A stretch of DNA of 64,000 nt from assembly GCF_004331995.1 (NCBI RefSeq), contig NZ_SJDT01000001.1:186001-250000 (forward strand), written 5' to 3'. Source of the stretch: Arcanobacterium bovis (GTDB lineage Bacteria; Actinomycetota; Actinomycetes; Actinomycetales; Actinomycetaceae). Each line of letters starts with the position of its first letter. The first letter of the stretch is position 1. Below the pieces are notes generated by a model. The model saw only the letters and a list, made by a program, of their open reading frames with translations, searched no databases and was not told where the DNA came from. Positions 25,215-35,799 of the stretch are shown piece by piece. The translations under genes and the position numbers were made by a program.

Positions 25215-26798
25215 TCACTCTTCAGGTTGAGCGTTAGCTGCTGTCTTGCGACGCTTGCCATACATTGCGAATCCAACGCCAGAAGCCACAAGCAAGGTTC
25301 CCACAACGATCATCAGCACGGTTCCTTGGCTACCAGTCAGCGGAAGCCCTGGAATGAATTCCTGCTCGTTGGTGATATTCAACACTACCGGTTGATTCAC
25401 GGTATTGGTAGTATCCAAGATGATAGATCGTACTGTCGGATCTAGTACATAACCCACTGGAGCTTGAAGCTCTTTTACAAAGAAGGTGCGCGAGGCTGGC
25501 GTGTTGCCATTAATGTCCGACTGACCAATGTACAAAATTGCAACAATGTTTCCTTGTGCATCTGTTGTGTAAGTGCCGATAGCGTTAGTGTTATTTGCAG
25601 CGTCAAAGTCCGAAGGGTAGATGCCAAATTGCGCACCAGAGAGTGCTAGAGCATTATTTTTGGCATCAACTTTGACGATTTTCAACGTTCCCATAAACAC
25701 GACTGGAACACTCGGATTTGGATTATCAGGATTATTCGGATCAGTTGGCGACAACTCGAACGCTGAGTTGTTTATATACGACGTAGCCGTGTTTGGAATA
25801 GCACCCGCACCGCTGACGATTGTTCCAAAGTCAATTACGAGACGACCACCGGAAACCATCTTAGACAAACCTGACGACGTGAGATCCACCGTAAGCGTTT
25901 GCCCACTAATATTGGCCGTGAAATCACCTGCAGAAAGCGCATTGCGTGTGCCACCTGCATCAATAACAGCCACCTGCACCGTTCCGTCAACGTAGGTCAA
26001 ACGTGGATCGAGTTGATCAACAACCTGAGCCTTGTTGTAGGAGGCCGAAGCTGGAATTGGAGAATCGATCGTCCAGGTAACTTGCGGACCATTTGCTGTG
26101 GCAACTGGTTCGGACACTACCTTTGTAATTTCTTTGCCAAGAGTGTTCTTCGGGTAGACGTGCACGTCATAGTTCCAAGAAGTGCCGTTACCGAGTGGTA
26201 GCGTTACCAAGAATGGCTGCACTGGCGCAGTGATGTTGTTGTTGCCCGGTGCAATTTCTTCAACAAGGTAAAGACCAAAATTTTGGTTGGCGAGTGAAGC
26301 AACACCTTGAACATCAGTCGTTACCACTGAAGATGAACCCAACACATACGGCGCAGCTTTAACGGTGGAAACTGCCGTTGCTACCGGCATACCGTTGAGT
26401 TCGCGGATCGCATCCCAACCTGCATTGGTGGCGAGATCGATTGGGGTGCCGCTCTTGCTGTCAACTCGGGTTACCCGGAACTGCACGCCCTGTAATGGTT
26501 TTCCTAGCGTACTAGGATCGCCAATCTGCGCACCAGTTCCTGGCTGGCCTTGAGCCGGATTTGCAGAATCGGCCGCGTATTTGTGGATGGTTAACGACGA
26601 CGTTCCATTGCGGCTATTGTCGATAGCTGCAGTGGTCGTTGTGGCTGATGTAGTATCGGTAGGCTGCGCAAATATGGTGCGAGCATTTTGGATATTAGCT
26701 GCGTTCGCTTCGGCTGTACTCACGCCGACCAGCGATGCCGCGCCAACGGCAACTATGCCTAGCACAGCAGCGAGCCGCGCTTTGAAGTTCATTTTCAT
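25215..26798 (-). CDS. Major pilin (SpaA/FimA-type isopeptide-forming fimbrial subunit)
   Basis: 527 residues. Signal peptide MKMNFKARLAAVLGIVAVGAASLVGVSTAEANA. The pilin motif WNYDVHVYPKN (near 208-218) supplies the lysine used for polymerisation. Internal Ig/CnaB-like domains follow, with an E-box FVKELQAPVGYVL near 446. The C-terminus has the sorting signal LPLTG, a hydrophobic segment and the basic tail KRRK. All the elements of a sortase-assembled shaft pilin are present, of the Actinomyces FimA/FimP type. It lies between a large surface protein and the class C sortase. Confidence 0.94.
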   Translation of the reverse strand: MKMNFKARLAAVLGIVAVGAASLVGVSTAEANAANIQNARTIFAQPTDTTSATTTTAAIDNSRNGTSSLTIHKYAADSANPAQGQPGTGAQIGDPSTLGKPLQGVQFRVTRVDSKSGTPIDLATNAGWDAIRELNGMPVATAVSTVKAAPYVLGSSSVVTTDVQGVASLANQNFGLYLVEEIAPGNNNITAPVQPFLVTLPLGNGTSWNYDVHVYPKNTLGKEITKVVSEPVATANGPQVTWTIDSPIPASASYNKAQVVDQLDPRLTYVDGTVQVAVIDAGGTRNALSAGDFTANISGQTLTVDLTSSGLSKMVSGGRLVIDFGTIVSGAGAIPNTATSYINNSAFELSPTDPNNPDNPNPSVPVVFMGTLKIVKVDAKNNALALSGAQFGIYPSDFDAANNTNAIGTYTTDAQGNIVAILYIGQSDINGNTPASRTFFVKELQAPVGYVLDPTVRSIILDTTNTVNQPVVLNITNEQEFIPGLPLTGSQGTVLMIVVGTLLVASGVGFAMYGKRRKTAANAQPEE

Positions 26799-26908
26799 GA
26801 GCTGTCTTTCTATTGAAGTTAATTGAATTAATAATTTTTTGAAAGTTATGGGTTTATTTGCTGCGGAAATTCATTCGCGAATGCGCGAAAAGGGGCAGCC
26901 AACGCTTG

Positions 26909-29785
26909 TTAACTGATTACTTTTCGGCGCCTCCAAACAATAAATATGAGGCTAAGTCCGAGCAGAGATAGACCTGTGATTGTGAACGATACCGCTGATC
27001 GACCGCCCGTAAACGGAAGCTGTGGGATATAGGGAACAGTGTCTGAAACTAGACTCGTGGCAAAATCGAACTGCTGAGCACCAACGATATCGGTGCGGGT
27101 AAAGCTCGGGCCTGCAGTCCAATCGCCCCACGAATAGCCTGCAGGAGGATCAGGCCTCGTCAACGTAGCGGTACACGTATCATGCTCCCATAACGCCGCA
27201 ACCACCGACGTCACAGCAGAAACACCATTAACCACACTCAACGTAAACGGAAAAGACCCCTGATTCTGGCACACCAAAGTGCCAGCCATCGAACCAGACC
27301 AACCACCAGCAGGACCACCAGACACAGTCACCTTCGCCGTCACCGGAGACTGCACATTCGAATAAGCAAACGTAGCATTCGACTCATTCAACGTACCAAC
27401 AGTAGGAATTGTGTCGTTGGCCGCAGGAGCGGTGCTCGTGATTTTATACGAGGCAGTAGTAGGTGGAATAACTCCCGCAGTTCCGAGCAGGCTCAACACT
27501 ACGTTTCCACCAGCAGGAATAGAACCTACAGTTCCAAGAATCGAATTCGTTGCCGCATCAAACCGCAGATCGGCTGGGCAGGTAGCACCACCCGAAGCCG
27601 TGCAGGTAGGCGTAGCAGGCTGCGGGGCTAAAAATCCATTCTCTGGCAACTTGACAGTTACCGGAACATTCGTAGCCGTGTGGCAGGAGTTAGAAATAGT
27701 AGACGTGGTCGTCAAAGCACCAAGAGGCTTCGGATTGGGATTCGATATCGCCGTGATGGTTGAAACGTCGACGATCTTAGACGTGTCAATTGTGCCACTT
27801 ACAGTAGCTACTTCGTTATTAGTAACGTTTCCACCAGCATTTTTGACCGTCACACCATAAGGGAAATTATATAGAGAAGCCTGATTAACAACATTCACAC
27901 TAGCTTGTGTGGAACAAGCTAAGTTCTCAGTAATTACCACCGTGAACTGCAACGACGAACCAGCAGGCAAATCAACCGTTACCGCATTAGAAGGATCGTA
28001 AACATAGTAAGGATAAAAATACAATCCGGTAGTGCTTGTGTACGGCAAAGGTCTTATAACATTCGGGCACACAGCTGCCCCATTAGCCGAACATGAGATC
28101 GAATCAAGAGAAATCGACGCAGAACCCGTTCCACGCACATAAAAATCTCCAAGTTTTACGCCACGCAAATCTGTCGGTCCATCATTACGGTACGTGATCG
28201 TATACTTACGCGCTTCACCAGACGTGATAGTAGCTTTATCCTGGGTTTTTAACACGGATACCGTAGCTGTCGGACAGGCAGGTAGACCTGAGATCGTTCC
28301 AGTCACGATAGCTACATCATTAGTGACGACGGTCCCACTTAAGTTTTTCACCGTCACGTTATTAGAGAAGTTATACAACGATGCATGATTGGCAACATTA
28401 AGTGTAGGTTGCACAGAACACTGCACAACCTCAGTTATGGTCATTGTAAACGTTAACGACGAACCAGCAGGTAAATCAACGGTTATCCTATTGAAAGGGC
28501 TGTATGCGTAATAGGGATAAAAATACGATCCGGTAGTATTTGTATACGGTAACGACCGGGTCAAAGTCGGACACACTGCCGCTCCGGTTGCCAAGCATGA
28601 GATTGAATCAAGAGAAATCGATGTAGATCCTGTTGCACGCGAATAAACATCATCAACATAAACACCACGCAGATCGGTAGGTCCATCATTACGGTATGTG
28701 ACCGTATATTTACGCGCCTCGCCAGACGCAACACTCAACTTATCTTGAGTCTTCGAAACTGCAACCGTAGCGACAGGACAGGAAGGCACCCCCGTGAACG
28801 TCCCAGTTACAGTAGCCGTTTCAGTACTAGTGACGACCGTCCCACTACTGTTTCTAACCGTCAATCCAGATGGAAAATTTTGCATAGAAACTTGATTCAA
28901 AGTATCGAGCGTGGTCTGAGTCGTACACGGAATAATTTCAGTGATTGCCATCGTAAACGTCAACGACGAACCGGCAGGCAAATTAACTGTTAGACCACTC
29001 GAAGGGCCGAAAGCGTAATGAGGATAGAAATAATTGCCGCTTACTGCTCTATATGGCAACGAACTTGACAAAGTTGGGCACACCGCTCCACCAGTAGCAG
29101 AACATAAGAACGAATCTAGGGACGTCGATGTCGAACCCATCGCACGCACATAAACATCATTAAGCATCACACCATTCATGTCCGCAGGTCCATCGTTACG
29201 ATAAGTCACCGTATACGTACGAGCCTCACCAGAAGCAACACTCGCTTTATCCTGCGTCTTTGTTACAGATACAATTGCATCACCAGACAACGCCGTCTGC
29301 TGTGAAACGTTATTTGAAGCAGGGTTTGTGTCAGTAGAACCAGAAGGAGGATTCACAGAAAGTGTTGCAGTAGCACTCGAACCATAACCATAATAGCCAG
29401 TTACAGTGAGATGAATCTGTCCACCAGCAGGAAAAGTACCTACCGTGCCGGTGGCATTCAAACCCGACACTGCAAGGTTCGTAGGACACACAGCTCCGCT
29501 CGTAGCACTGGAGCACACAATCTTTACCCCTGTCGAACCACTACCAGCTATGAAAGTAAAGGTAGAGCCACTAGCGTCGGTAGCACCCACATTCGAGACA
29601 GTAAGGTCATACGTAAAAGGTTTGCCTTTATACTCACTGGACTTACCCACCAACTGCGCAGCAATATCAACGGTTGGATCAGCAGCAAAAGCGCTCGGCG
29701 CAGTTACAAATCCCCGAAAGCCGACCACGGTCATAACCAAAACGATCACAGCCAAAGCCAGGCTCGCATCACGCAACCTCCTCAT
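26909..29785 (-). CDS. Large LPxTG surface protein with three tandem DUF11-like repeats, probable pilus tip or accessory adhesin
   Basis: 958 residues. An N-terminal hydrophobic signal (residues 8-35, ending SAFAA) is followed by one DUF11-like domain (about 38-170), three tandem repeats of about 168 residues (172-340, 341-508 and 509-668), each beginning V(S/A)V(T/S/L)KTQDK and holding YRNDGP, a conserved Cys pair and YFYP, then two more Ig-like regions. The end has LPFTG, a membrane segment and RRRK. DUF11 domains occur in bacterial wall proteins and stalks. As the first gene of the pilus locus it is a good candidate for the minor/tip subunit. The start ATG at 29785 has only a GGGG-type binding site; the AGGAGG lies inside codons 2-3. 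Confidence 0.9.
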   Translation of the reverse strand: MRRLRDASLALAVIVLVMTVVGFRGFVTAPSAFAADPTVDIAAQLVGKSSEYKGKPFTYDLTVSNVGATDASGSTFTFIAGSGSTGVKIVCSSATSGAVCPTNLAVSGLNATGTVGTFPAGGQIHLTVTGYYGYGSSATATLSVNPPSGSTDTNPASNNVSQQTALSGDAIVSVTKTQDKASVASGEARTYTVTYRNDGPADMNGVMLNDVYVRAMGSTSTSLDSFLCSATGGAVCPTLSSSLPYRAVSGNYFYPHYAFGPSSGLTVNLPAGSSLTFTMAITEIIPCTTQTTLDTLNQVSMQNFPSGLTVRNSSGTVVTSTETATVTGTFTGVPSCPVATVAVSKTQDKLSVASGEARKYTVTYRNDGPTDLRGVYVDDVYSRATGSTSISLDSISCLATGAAVCPTLTRSLPYTNTTGSYFYPYYAYSPFNRITVDLPAGSSLTFTMTITEVVQCSVQPTLNVANHASLYNFSNNVTVKNLSGTVVTNDVAIVTGTISGLPACPTATVSVLKTQDKATITSGEARKYTITYRNDGPTDLRGVKLGDFYVRGTGSASISLDSISCSANGAAVCPNVIRPLPYTSTTGLYFYPYYVYDPSNAVTVDLPAGSSLQFTVVITENLACSTQASVNVVNQASLYNFPYGVTVKNAGGNVTNNEVATVSGTIDTSKIVDVSTITAISNPNPKPLGALTTTSTISNSCHTATNVPVTVKLPENGFLAPQPATPTCTASGGATCPADLRFDAATNSILGTVGSIPAGGNVVLSLLGTAGVIPPTTASYKITSTAPAANDTIPTVGTLNESNATFAYSNVQSPVTAKVTVSGGPAGGWSGSMAGTLVCQNQGSFPFTLSVVNGVSAVTSVVAALWEHDTCTATLTRPDPPAGYSWGDWTAGPSFTRTDIVGAQQFDFATSLVSDTVPYIPQLPFTGGRSAVSFTITGLSLLGLSLIFIVWRRRKVIS
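27782..29272 (-). repeat. Three tandem coding repeats of about 504 bases in the DUF11 surface gene
   Basis: Units at about 28766-29272, 28262-28765 and 27782-28261. They are similar in protein (KTQDK, SGEAR, YTVTYRNDGP, LPAGSSLTFTM) but diverged enough in DNA to be old duplications. Confidence 0.85.
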
Positions 29786-29805
29786 CCGACCAACCCCACT
29801 CCGAT

Positions 29806-29825
29806 ATAGCCATAGCTATGGCTAT
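29806..29825. promoter_or_regulatory. 20-bp perfect palindrome upstream of the pilus locus
   Basis: ATAGCCATAGCTATGGCTAT, ending 21 bases before the start codon of the first pilus gene. The upstream 60 bases are AT-rich and suit a promoter. It could be an operator or a hairpin in the leader that controls access to the start codon. Confidence 0.55.
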
Positions 29826-29894
29826 TAAATAAATAAAATCTTCTTGAATCCTAATTGAATAATCAAAGAAATAGCAAACATTATTTACATAGTT

Positions 29895-29932
29895 AACGGG
29901 GGGGCGGCTCGAGGCGAGCCGCCCCCCGTTAA
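29895..29932 (-). terminator. GC-rich hairpin after the MMPL gene
   Basis: Arms AACGGGGGGGCGGCTC and GAGCCGCCCCCCGTT with the loop GAGGC and one bulged G, about 25 bases past the MMPL stop. Suits a terminator separating the MMPL transcript from the pilus locus. Confidence 0.7.
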
Positions 29933-29956
29933 AACCAACCACAGCGTGACAACGTT

Positions 29957-32188
29957 TTACCGCATATTATCGCTCGCCCGCTCGTTGAGCTTCGACGGCC
30001 ACCACACCCGATCGCCAAATTCCAACACCACACCAGGCACCAGCAACGACCGCACAATGAACGTGTCGATCACGATACCCAAAGCCACGATCACGGCCAG
30101 CTGCACCATAAAGAGCAAAGGCACTACAACCAGCGCCGCAAAAGTAGCAGCCAACACCACGCCAGCTGAGGTAATCACTCCACCGGTCACAGCCACACCA
30201 TGACGCACGCCCACTTCAGTGCCATAACGGCGAGATTCTTCGCGCACCCGTGACATCAGGAATATCGTATAGTCGATGCCCAAGGCCACAAGGAACACGA
30301 AAGCGTAGATCGGCACCGACGCATCCGAACCAGGGAATCCAAAAACATGGTTAAACAGCAACGCACACAAGCCCATAGCACTTGCAAACGATACGATATT
30401 CGCCACCAAAATTAACACCGGCGCAACCACCGCACGCAAAAGCAACATGAGCATAAGGAGAATAACCACTAGCACCACTGGCACAATTTTGACGAAATCA
30501 GCACGCGCCGTCGTCTGCGTATCGAGCGTTTGAGCAGCAGGTCCACCCACTAGCGCCTGCGCATCGATGCCATGCACTTCGGAACGTATCTTTTCGACGA
30601 CGACGGCAGCACCGGCGTCTTCCGCAGGCATCGTGGTTGTGACGTTGAGTAGCACACGTGCGTCAACCACAGTCGGCACGATATTTGGCGCAGCTGGTCT
30701 GCCTGGTTGGGTTGGAGTGTCTGACTGTGGAACAACGCCAGAAACACCCTCAATCGCCGAGATGCGTTCAATCGCTTCCTTATATTTAGCTTCCTTGACC
30801 ACCACAGTCGTAGGTTGGCTCGAGCCGAGCGCAAATTTATCCTCCAGCACCTTAAAGCCTTCAACTGATTCAGTTTTGTTCATGAAGGTATCAAAGGCAG
30901 AGACTCCATTTGCTTTGAACGACGGCGCAAAAGCCGCGAATGCCAGCAAGAATGCCAGAGAGCCGATCCAAACGATCCTCCCGTGGCGACTCACGAACAC
31001 CGAGATCTTGTGCCAGAACGGATGATTCGCAGCCACAACACCGTCGGCATCCGCCAATGTATGCTCGGTGATCACGGATGAGCTGGCAGAATGTTTGATC
31101 TTTGCCGGCCAGAACATCACCCGCGCATGCTTACCCGGCAACAATAAAATTCCCGGAAGCAAGGTTAACGCAGCAAGCATCGCAAATACGATGCCAATTG
31201 AGGCAATTGGCCCGAGCGACGACGTTGACGACAAATCCGACAATAGTAACGTAAGCAAGCCAGCGATCACCGTGCCGCCAGAAGCGAGAATTGGCTCCCA
31301 CGTGCCACGAATAGCGGCACCAATAGCCTCCCGAGGCAACTCACGTACGCCCAGCTCTTCGCGGTATCGCGCAATCAACAAGAGGCAGTAATCAGTGGTA
31401 GCTCCCACCACCAAAATCGCCAAAATGCCCTGAGTTTGTCCATTCACCGTGAAAACGTCAGCTTTCGCCAGTTGGTAAACCACCAGTACAGCACCACACA
31501 GCGCAGTAATTGCAGTGAACAACACGGCGACAGGTAGCAAAAGCGACCGATAAACCACGAGCAGAATCACGAACACCAAAGTCAACGCCACCAGCAGCAA
31601 CGTTAGATCGATTCCCGCGAATGCACTACCGATATCGGAAGCAATTCCCGCCGGACCAGTCACATAGAAATCAAGGCTGAGATCGTTCCCAGTGATCTCA
31701 AAATGCTTGCGCAGATTATTGACCACTTCGCCGAGCTTCATCTTTCCGGCATCGTTGAGCTGGCTAACCTTCGTTTTATCCAAAAGAACCGGCAGGAGCA
31801 CGGCGTCCTGCTTTGGGTTCGGGATCGCTACGATCGCGCCCTCGCTCAGGTCCGCTAAAGTCTGGGATCCAGTAACCTTCAAGTCGCCCAATTTTTGAGC
31901 TTCGGTGCGCACCTGCGCGAAGCTCTCGGGTGAAATTTTCTCGTCAGACTTGTTCACAGCCACAATGAGCAGCGGCACCGACTCCTCTTTAAGAAAATCT
32001 TTCGCCGCTTTCGCCGCCAATGTGGACTCTGCTGAGAGCGGAAGGAACGTAGCTTGATCGTTGGTAGTCACAGTTGAAATCTTGCCCTGCGCCATGCCAC
32101 CAAATGCGAAAATCATCAGCCAAAATACGAGGAAAGCAGCCCTTAATGGCCATGCTTTCTTCGATCCAAAAATATCTAATTTACTCAT
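29957..32188 (-). CDS. MMPL-family (RND superfamily) membrane transporter
   Basis: 743 residues in two homologous halves. Each half has one membrane segment, a large extracellular domain and a five-to-six-helix bundle. The family motifs [18 protein letters not shown] (first bundle) and [16 protein letters not shown] (second bundle) are clear. MMPL proteins move lipids, siderophores or small amphipathic compounds out of the cell by proton motive force. The start ATG overlaps the rsmI stop by eight bases (ATGAGTAA), so the two are coupled, although no functional link is known. Substrate unknown. Confidence 0.92.
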   Translation of the reverse strand: MSKLDIFGSKKAWPLRAAFLVFWLMIFAFGGMAQGKISTVTTNDQATFLPLSAESTLAAKAAKDFLKEESVPLLIVAVNKSDEKISPESFAQVRTEAQKLGDLKVTGSQTLADLSEGAIVAIPNPKQDAVLLPVLLDKTKVSQLNDAGKMKLGEVVNNLRKHFEITGNDLSLDFYVTGPAGIASDIGSAFAGIDLTLLLVALTLVFVILLVVYRSLLLPVAVLFTAITALCGAVLVVYQLAKADVFTVNGQTQGILAILVVGATTDYCLLLIARYREELGVRELPREAIGAAIRGTWEPILASGGTVIAGLLTLLLSDLSSTSSLGPIASIGIVFAMLAALTLLPGILLLPGKHARVMFWPAKIKHSASSSVITEHTLADADGVVAANHPFWHKISVFVSRHGRIVWIGSLAFLLAFAAFAPSFKANGVSAFDTFMNKTESVEGFKVLEDKFALGSSQPTTVVVKEAKYKEAIERISAIEGVSGVVPQSDTPTQPGRPAAPNIVPTVVDARVLLNVTTTMPAEDAGAAVVVEKIRSEVHGIDAQALVGGPAAQTLDTQTTARADFVKIVPVVLVVILLMLMLLLRAVVAPVLILVANIVSFASAMGLCALLFNHVFGFPGSDASVPIYAFVFLVALGIDYTIFLMSRVREESRRYGTEVGVRHGVAVTGGVITSAGVVLAATFAALVVVPLLFMVQLAVIVALGIVIDTFIVRSLLVPGVVLEFGDRVWWPSKLNERASDNMR

Positions 32189-33011
32189 GCTTCCCTAATC
32201 TAATTGCCAATCGGTAGAGCTCATTCTTACGCAATTTCTCACGCTCTGCCACATGAGCCGCTGCGTCTTTCAAGCGCAAGCCACGCTCAGCCAAGGCAAG
32301 CACCTCATCGACATGCTGCGCTGCCACATCACTGCCATCATTCGCGATACCCTCAATCACCAGGCAAATCTCTCCGAGTACTCCGCCCTTCGCCCATTCC
32401 GCAAGCTCACCCAAAGTCCCGCGCCGCACTTCTTCATGCACCTTCGTGAGTTCTCGGCAAACAGCAGCTTTTCGATCCGCACCGAATACCTCACACATCG
32501 CGCATAGCGTCTGCCCCAGACGCCGCGGCGATTCAAAGAAAACCATTGTTCGCTGCTCACGAGCCAGGTCTTGCAGAATTGCCTTCCGCTCGCCGTCCTT
32601 GCGCGGCACAAACCCCTCAAAAGTAAAACGATCCGACGCAAGCCCAGATACGGCCAAGGCGGTGAGCACGGCAGAAGGCCCTGGCACCACGGTAACCGGC
32701 ATACCGGCGTCTGCCGCCATCGAAACGAGACGATAACCCGGATCGGACACAGACGGCATACCTGCATCCGAAACCATCACCACAGTTTTCCCAGCTTGAG
32801 CCGCTGCAATCAGATCGGGAGCTTTTTGCGCTTCATTATGGTCGTGATAAGGCACAACGGGCGCGTGGATCGCCACACCGAGTCGCCCCACTAGGTTTAA
32901 CAGACGCCGCGTGTCCTCAGCAGCAATAAGATCAGCGCTTTCGAGGCTCTCACGCAAACGCGGCGAAGCGTCGCCGTCGTTACCAAGAGGAGTACCAGCC
33001 AAAATAATCAT
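32181..33011 (-). CDS. rsmI: 16S rRNA (cytidine1402-2'-O)-methyltransferase
   Basis: 276 residues from the ATG at 33011 ([11 protein letters not shown]), which has AAGG eight bases upstream; a TTG at 33038 would add nine residues. Tetrapyrrole-methylase fold with [53 protein letters not shown] and FEGFVPRK, all typical of RsmI. It methylates the ribose of C1402 in the decoding centre together with RsmH. Its 3' end overlaps the MMPL gene. Confidence 0.95.
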   Translation of the reverse strand: MIILAGTPLGNDGDASPRLRESLESADLIAAEDTRRLLNLVGRLGVAIHAPVVPYHDHNEAQKAPDLIAAAQAGKTVVMVSDAGMPSVSDPGYRLVSMAADAGMPVTVVPGPSAVLTALAVSGLASDRFTFEGFVPRKDGERKAILQDLAREQRTMVFFESPRRLGQTLCAMCEVFGADRKAAVCRELTKVHEEVRRGTLGELAEWAKGGVLGEICLVIEGIANDGSDVAAQHVDEVLALAERGLRLKDAAAHVAEREKLRKNELYRLAIRLGKHE

Positions 33012-33045
33012 CAATGCCGCCTTAGAACCTTGAATCAAAAGGAAA

Positions 33046-33080
33046 GTGCTTGGATTTCAGCATACGCGAAATCCAAGCAC
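33046..33080 (-). terminator. Terminator between the SDR gene and rsmI
   Basis: 13-bp stem GTGCTTGGATTTC / GAAATCCAAGCAC with a 9-base loop, followed on the minus strand by TTTCCTTTTGATT. Ends the SDR/aldehyde dehydrogenase transcript. Confidence 0.8.
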
Positions 33081-33130
33081 CCCAATAAAGCACTCCCGAT
33101 AAACTCGGGAAAACTAGCGAAAAACGCTCG

Positions 33131-33979
33131 TCAGGCTGGCCGCGGCTTCTTGCCCTTGAACTCGTCCATCGTGGAGTTAATGCCGAAGAATTGGAGAACT
33201 TCGTCCACAAACGGAACCGGGAAAGGTTGCATGAGCTGCACCAGCCGCACGATAGGCGGAGCAACTTTCATCTGGGTTCCAGCTTCGATTGCATCAAGCA
33301 CTTGCTTTGCCACTTTCTCCGGCCTGAGGATCGGCAGGAGCAGTGGAAACTTCGTCTTTACCCCGTCAAACATTCCGGTTGAAATGTAATACGGGCAGTA
33401 CAACAGGGTGTGTACATTCGACTTCTTGTAGCGCAATTCAGCGCGCAGCGACTGCGCAAAACCAACCGCACCAAACTTCGAGGCGTTGTAATCAGACTGT
33501 TTTGACACGCCAACTAATCCTGCCGCCGATGCAACCGTCACGATTGAACCGCGATCACGCTCGAGCATTCTTGGCAAGAACTCGCGCACCGTCTTGAAGT
33601 GCGAAATCGTGTTCACTTCGAGAGTGCGCTGCACTTCGTCGTCGGTAATGTCAAGGAAATCCTTGCCGGTCACGATACCAGCATTGTTGATGAGAATATC
33701 AACCCTGCCCTGCTCCGCGAGTGATGCAGCCGCAACTTCCTTCACACGCTGTGAGTCAGTAACATCCACCGAAAAAGCACTGACCGTGACGAGCGGATAC
33801 AGAGCCTTTATCTCTTGTGCTACCGCCTGTGCATCGCGCTCTTTATGCGCCCACACAACAACGCCCTTGGCTCCACGTTCGGCTGCACCGCGTGCCATCA
33901 GACGCCCGATTCCAGATCCCGCACCAGTAATGAGCACTACCGCACCTTTGATCGGTACTTTAGTTGGCCTGCTAAACAT
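33131..33979 (-). CDS. Short-chain dehydrogenase/reductase
   Basis: 282 residues from the ATG at 33979, preceded by AAGGAGA. Classical SDR: cofactor loop TGAGSGIG, NNAG, catalytic Ser in VTVASAAGLVG, and YNASK (Tyr and Lys). The C-terminal 60 residues (LRPEKVAKQVLDAIEAGTQMKVAPPIVRLVQLM) resemble the membrane-associated SDRs acting on lipophilic alcohols or ketones. Follows the aldehyde dehydrogenase gene by 10 bases, so the two likely form an alcohol-to-acid oxidation pair; the substrate is not evident. Confidence 0.9.
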   Translation of the reverse strand: MFSRPTKVPIKGAVVLITGAGSGIGRLMARGAAERGAKGVVVWAHKERDAQAVAQEIKALYPLVTVSAFSVDVTDSQRVKEVAAASLAEQGRVDILINNAGIVTGKDFLDITDDEVQRTLEVNTISHFKTVREFLPRMLERDRGSIVTVASAAGLVGVSKQSDYNASKFGAVGFAQSLRAELRYKKSNVHTLLYCPYYISTGMFDGVKTKFPLLLPILRPEKVAKQVLDAIEAGTQMKVAPPIVRLVQLMQPFPVPFVDEVLQFFGINSTMDEFKGKKPRPA

Positions 33980-33989
33980 TTCTTTCTCC

Positions 33990-35600
33990 TTAGAGATCAA
34001 ACCTTTGCTGCACCTTGAGGTAGCTATGCAGGAGGTTTGCCCACACTTTCTCCCCAAGTAACTTGGGCGCACCGATGGGCATGAGACGCTGTGTGGCAAC
34101 CGTCTGCACGTCCGTGTACTTGACGATGCCTTCCTCTCCGTGGCGATGGCTCAGACCGGAATCTTTGAAGCCACCACTCGGTGCATGGATTGACCCCCAC
34201 GCTGCGGCGTACCCATCATTAATATTAACGGTACCGGCTTCTACACGTAATGCCATTGACTGAGCAATCTTCACATCGCCAGACCAAATTGCCGAATTGA
34301 GTCCGTAATTAGTGTCATTTACGAGACTTAAGGCCTGTTCGTCAGTATCAAACTTATACAAAGACACCAAAGGCCCAAACGTCTCCTCACCGAAAACTTG
34401 CATATCGGGCGTAACACCTTCTAATACCGTAGGCAAGAATGCACGTTTGGAAACTTCCGGAACCAAACGGCCACCTGCCAGCACTTTCGCACCCTTGGCA
34501 ACGGCGTCGTTGATATGCTCCGTAACTTTCTCCACCTGAGAATCGTTGATAAGCGGTCCAATATCAGCTTTCCAATCCATCGAGGCGTCGAGGTTCATTT
34601 TCTTCACTTGCGCCACAAACTTCGGCACGAACTCATCCCAAATATCACGATGCACAAACAGGCGCTCTATCGAGATACAAAGCTGCCCCGACGACGAAAA
34701 ACACGCTTTCACCGCACCAGCGACGGCGCGGTCAATCGGCGCGTCCGCCCGAATAATCATGGCATTCTTGCCACCCAACTCCGCCGAACATCCGATCAAA
34801 TTCTTACCAGCACGCTCAGCAATCGAACGTCCAGTTGCCGAGGAACCAGTGAACATCATGTAGTTCGACAACTCAATCATCGGCGTGCCCAGCTCACGAC
34901 CAGCGCCAATCACCACCTGGAAAAGGTCCTTCGGCAACCCAGCCCGCTCCATCAGCGACTTCACCACCAACGCGGAAAACGGCGTCTGCGAATCAGGTTT
35001 GAGCACGATGGCATTTCCAGCCATGATTGCCGCGATTGCGTCAGATGCAGCGAGGTTAAACGGGTAATTCCACGGCGAAATAATGCCTACTACTCCTTTA
35101 GGAATGTAGTTGATCTGCGTATGCGTCAATCCCGGCATCGCACCTGGTACACGCTTTGATCGAAGCATTTTCGCTGCGTGTTTCGCGTAGAAACGAGAGT
35201 TCAGTACGACGTCGTACACTTCTTCGAACGCCGAGCCGCGGCTTTTCCCGTTCTCCCATTGGATCACGTCGAGGATAGCGTCGCGATTCGCCAAGACGGT
35301 ATCGACGAAGGCGAGCACCAATCGCTTGCGCTCACGAATATCGGTAGCAACCCAGGCTTTGGCAACTTTGCGGGCGCGCGAAAATACCGATTCAAGATCT
35401 TCACCTTTGATAACCGGAAGTTCGGCAATCACCGAATCAGTCAATGCGGAGGTTTTGGCTTCCATCACGGGCACGGATTCAGGATTGACAGAGCAAAGCT
35501 CTTGAAGGCGCGGAGCAAGAGATTCAAGGGCTCGACGACCGCGCTCATCGAGCTTCAAAAACTTCGCAGCGGAGTTTTTAGAACTTATGGTTTCAGTCAT
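33990..35600 (-). CDS. NAD(P)-dependent aldehyde dehydrogenase, GabD2/succinate-semialdehyde type
   Basis: 536 residues from the ATG at 35600 (MTETISSKN) with AGGA just upstream; the frame stays open to 35813 without supporting signals. ALDH features: GVVGIISPWNYPFNL, cofactor region NAIVLKPDSQTPFSA, FTGSSATGRSIAERAG, catalytic Glu in AELGGKNAM, catalytic Cys in SSSGQLCIS, and EETFGPLVSLYKF. Overall it resembles mycobacterial GabD2. Pairs with the downstream SDR. The start region is divergent from the DsrE-like gene on the plus strand. Confidence 0.9.
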   Translation of the reverse strand: MTETISSKNSAAKFLKLDERGRRALESLAPRLQELCSVNPESVPVMEAKTSALTDSVIAELPVIKGEDLESVFSRARKVAKAWVATDIRERKRLVLAFVDTVLANRDAILDVIQWENGKSRGSAFEEVYDVVLNSRFYAKHAAKMLRSKRVPGAMPGLTHTQINYIPKGVVGIISPWNYPFNLAASDAIAAIMAGNAIVLKPDSQTPFSALVVKSLMERAGLPKDLFQVVIGAGRELGTPMIELSNYMMFTGSSATGRSIAERAGKNLIGCSAELGGKNAMIIRADAPIDRAVAGAVKACFSSSGQLCISIERLFVHRDIWDEFVPKFVAQVKKMNLDASMDWKADIGPLINDSQVEKVTEHINDAVAKGAKVLAGGRLVPEVSKRAFLPTVLEGVTPDMQVFGEETFGPLVSLYKFDTDEQALSLVNDTNYGLNSAIWSGDVKIAQSMALRVEAGTVNINDGYAAAWGSIHAPSGGFKDSGLSHRHGEEGIVKYTDVQTVATQRLMPIGAPKLLGEKVWANLLHSYLKVQQRFDL

Positions 35601-35799
35601 AAGTCCTATTGTGCACTCTTTTTCATTCTGGCGGGCAATGTTTGAGAAAATTCCTCTAATCGCGTGAATCTTTATCTCATATAGTGACCAAGGTCCCGAA
35701 AAAGAGTATCCTTTATTCCAGACGCATTCGCGCCGCGGTTTACAGCTCAGCAATGACGTGTGAGCCACAAACAACCGCAAGATATAAGGAGTACTTCGA

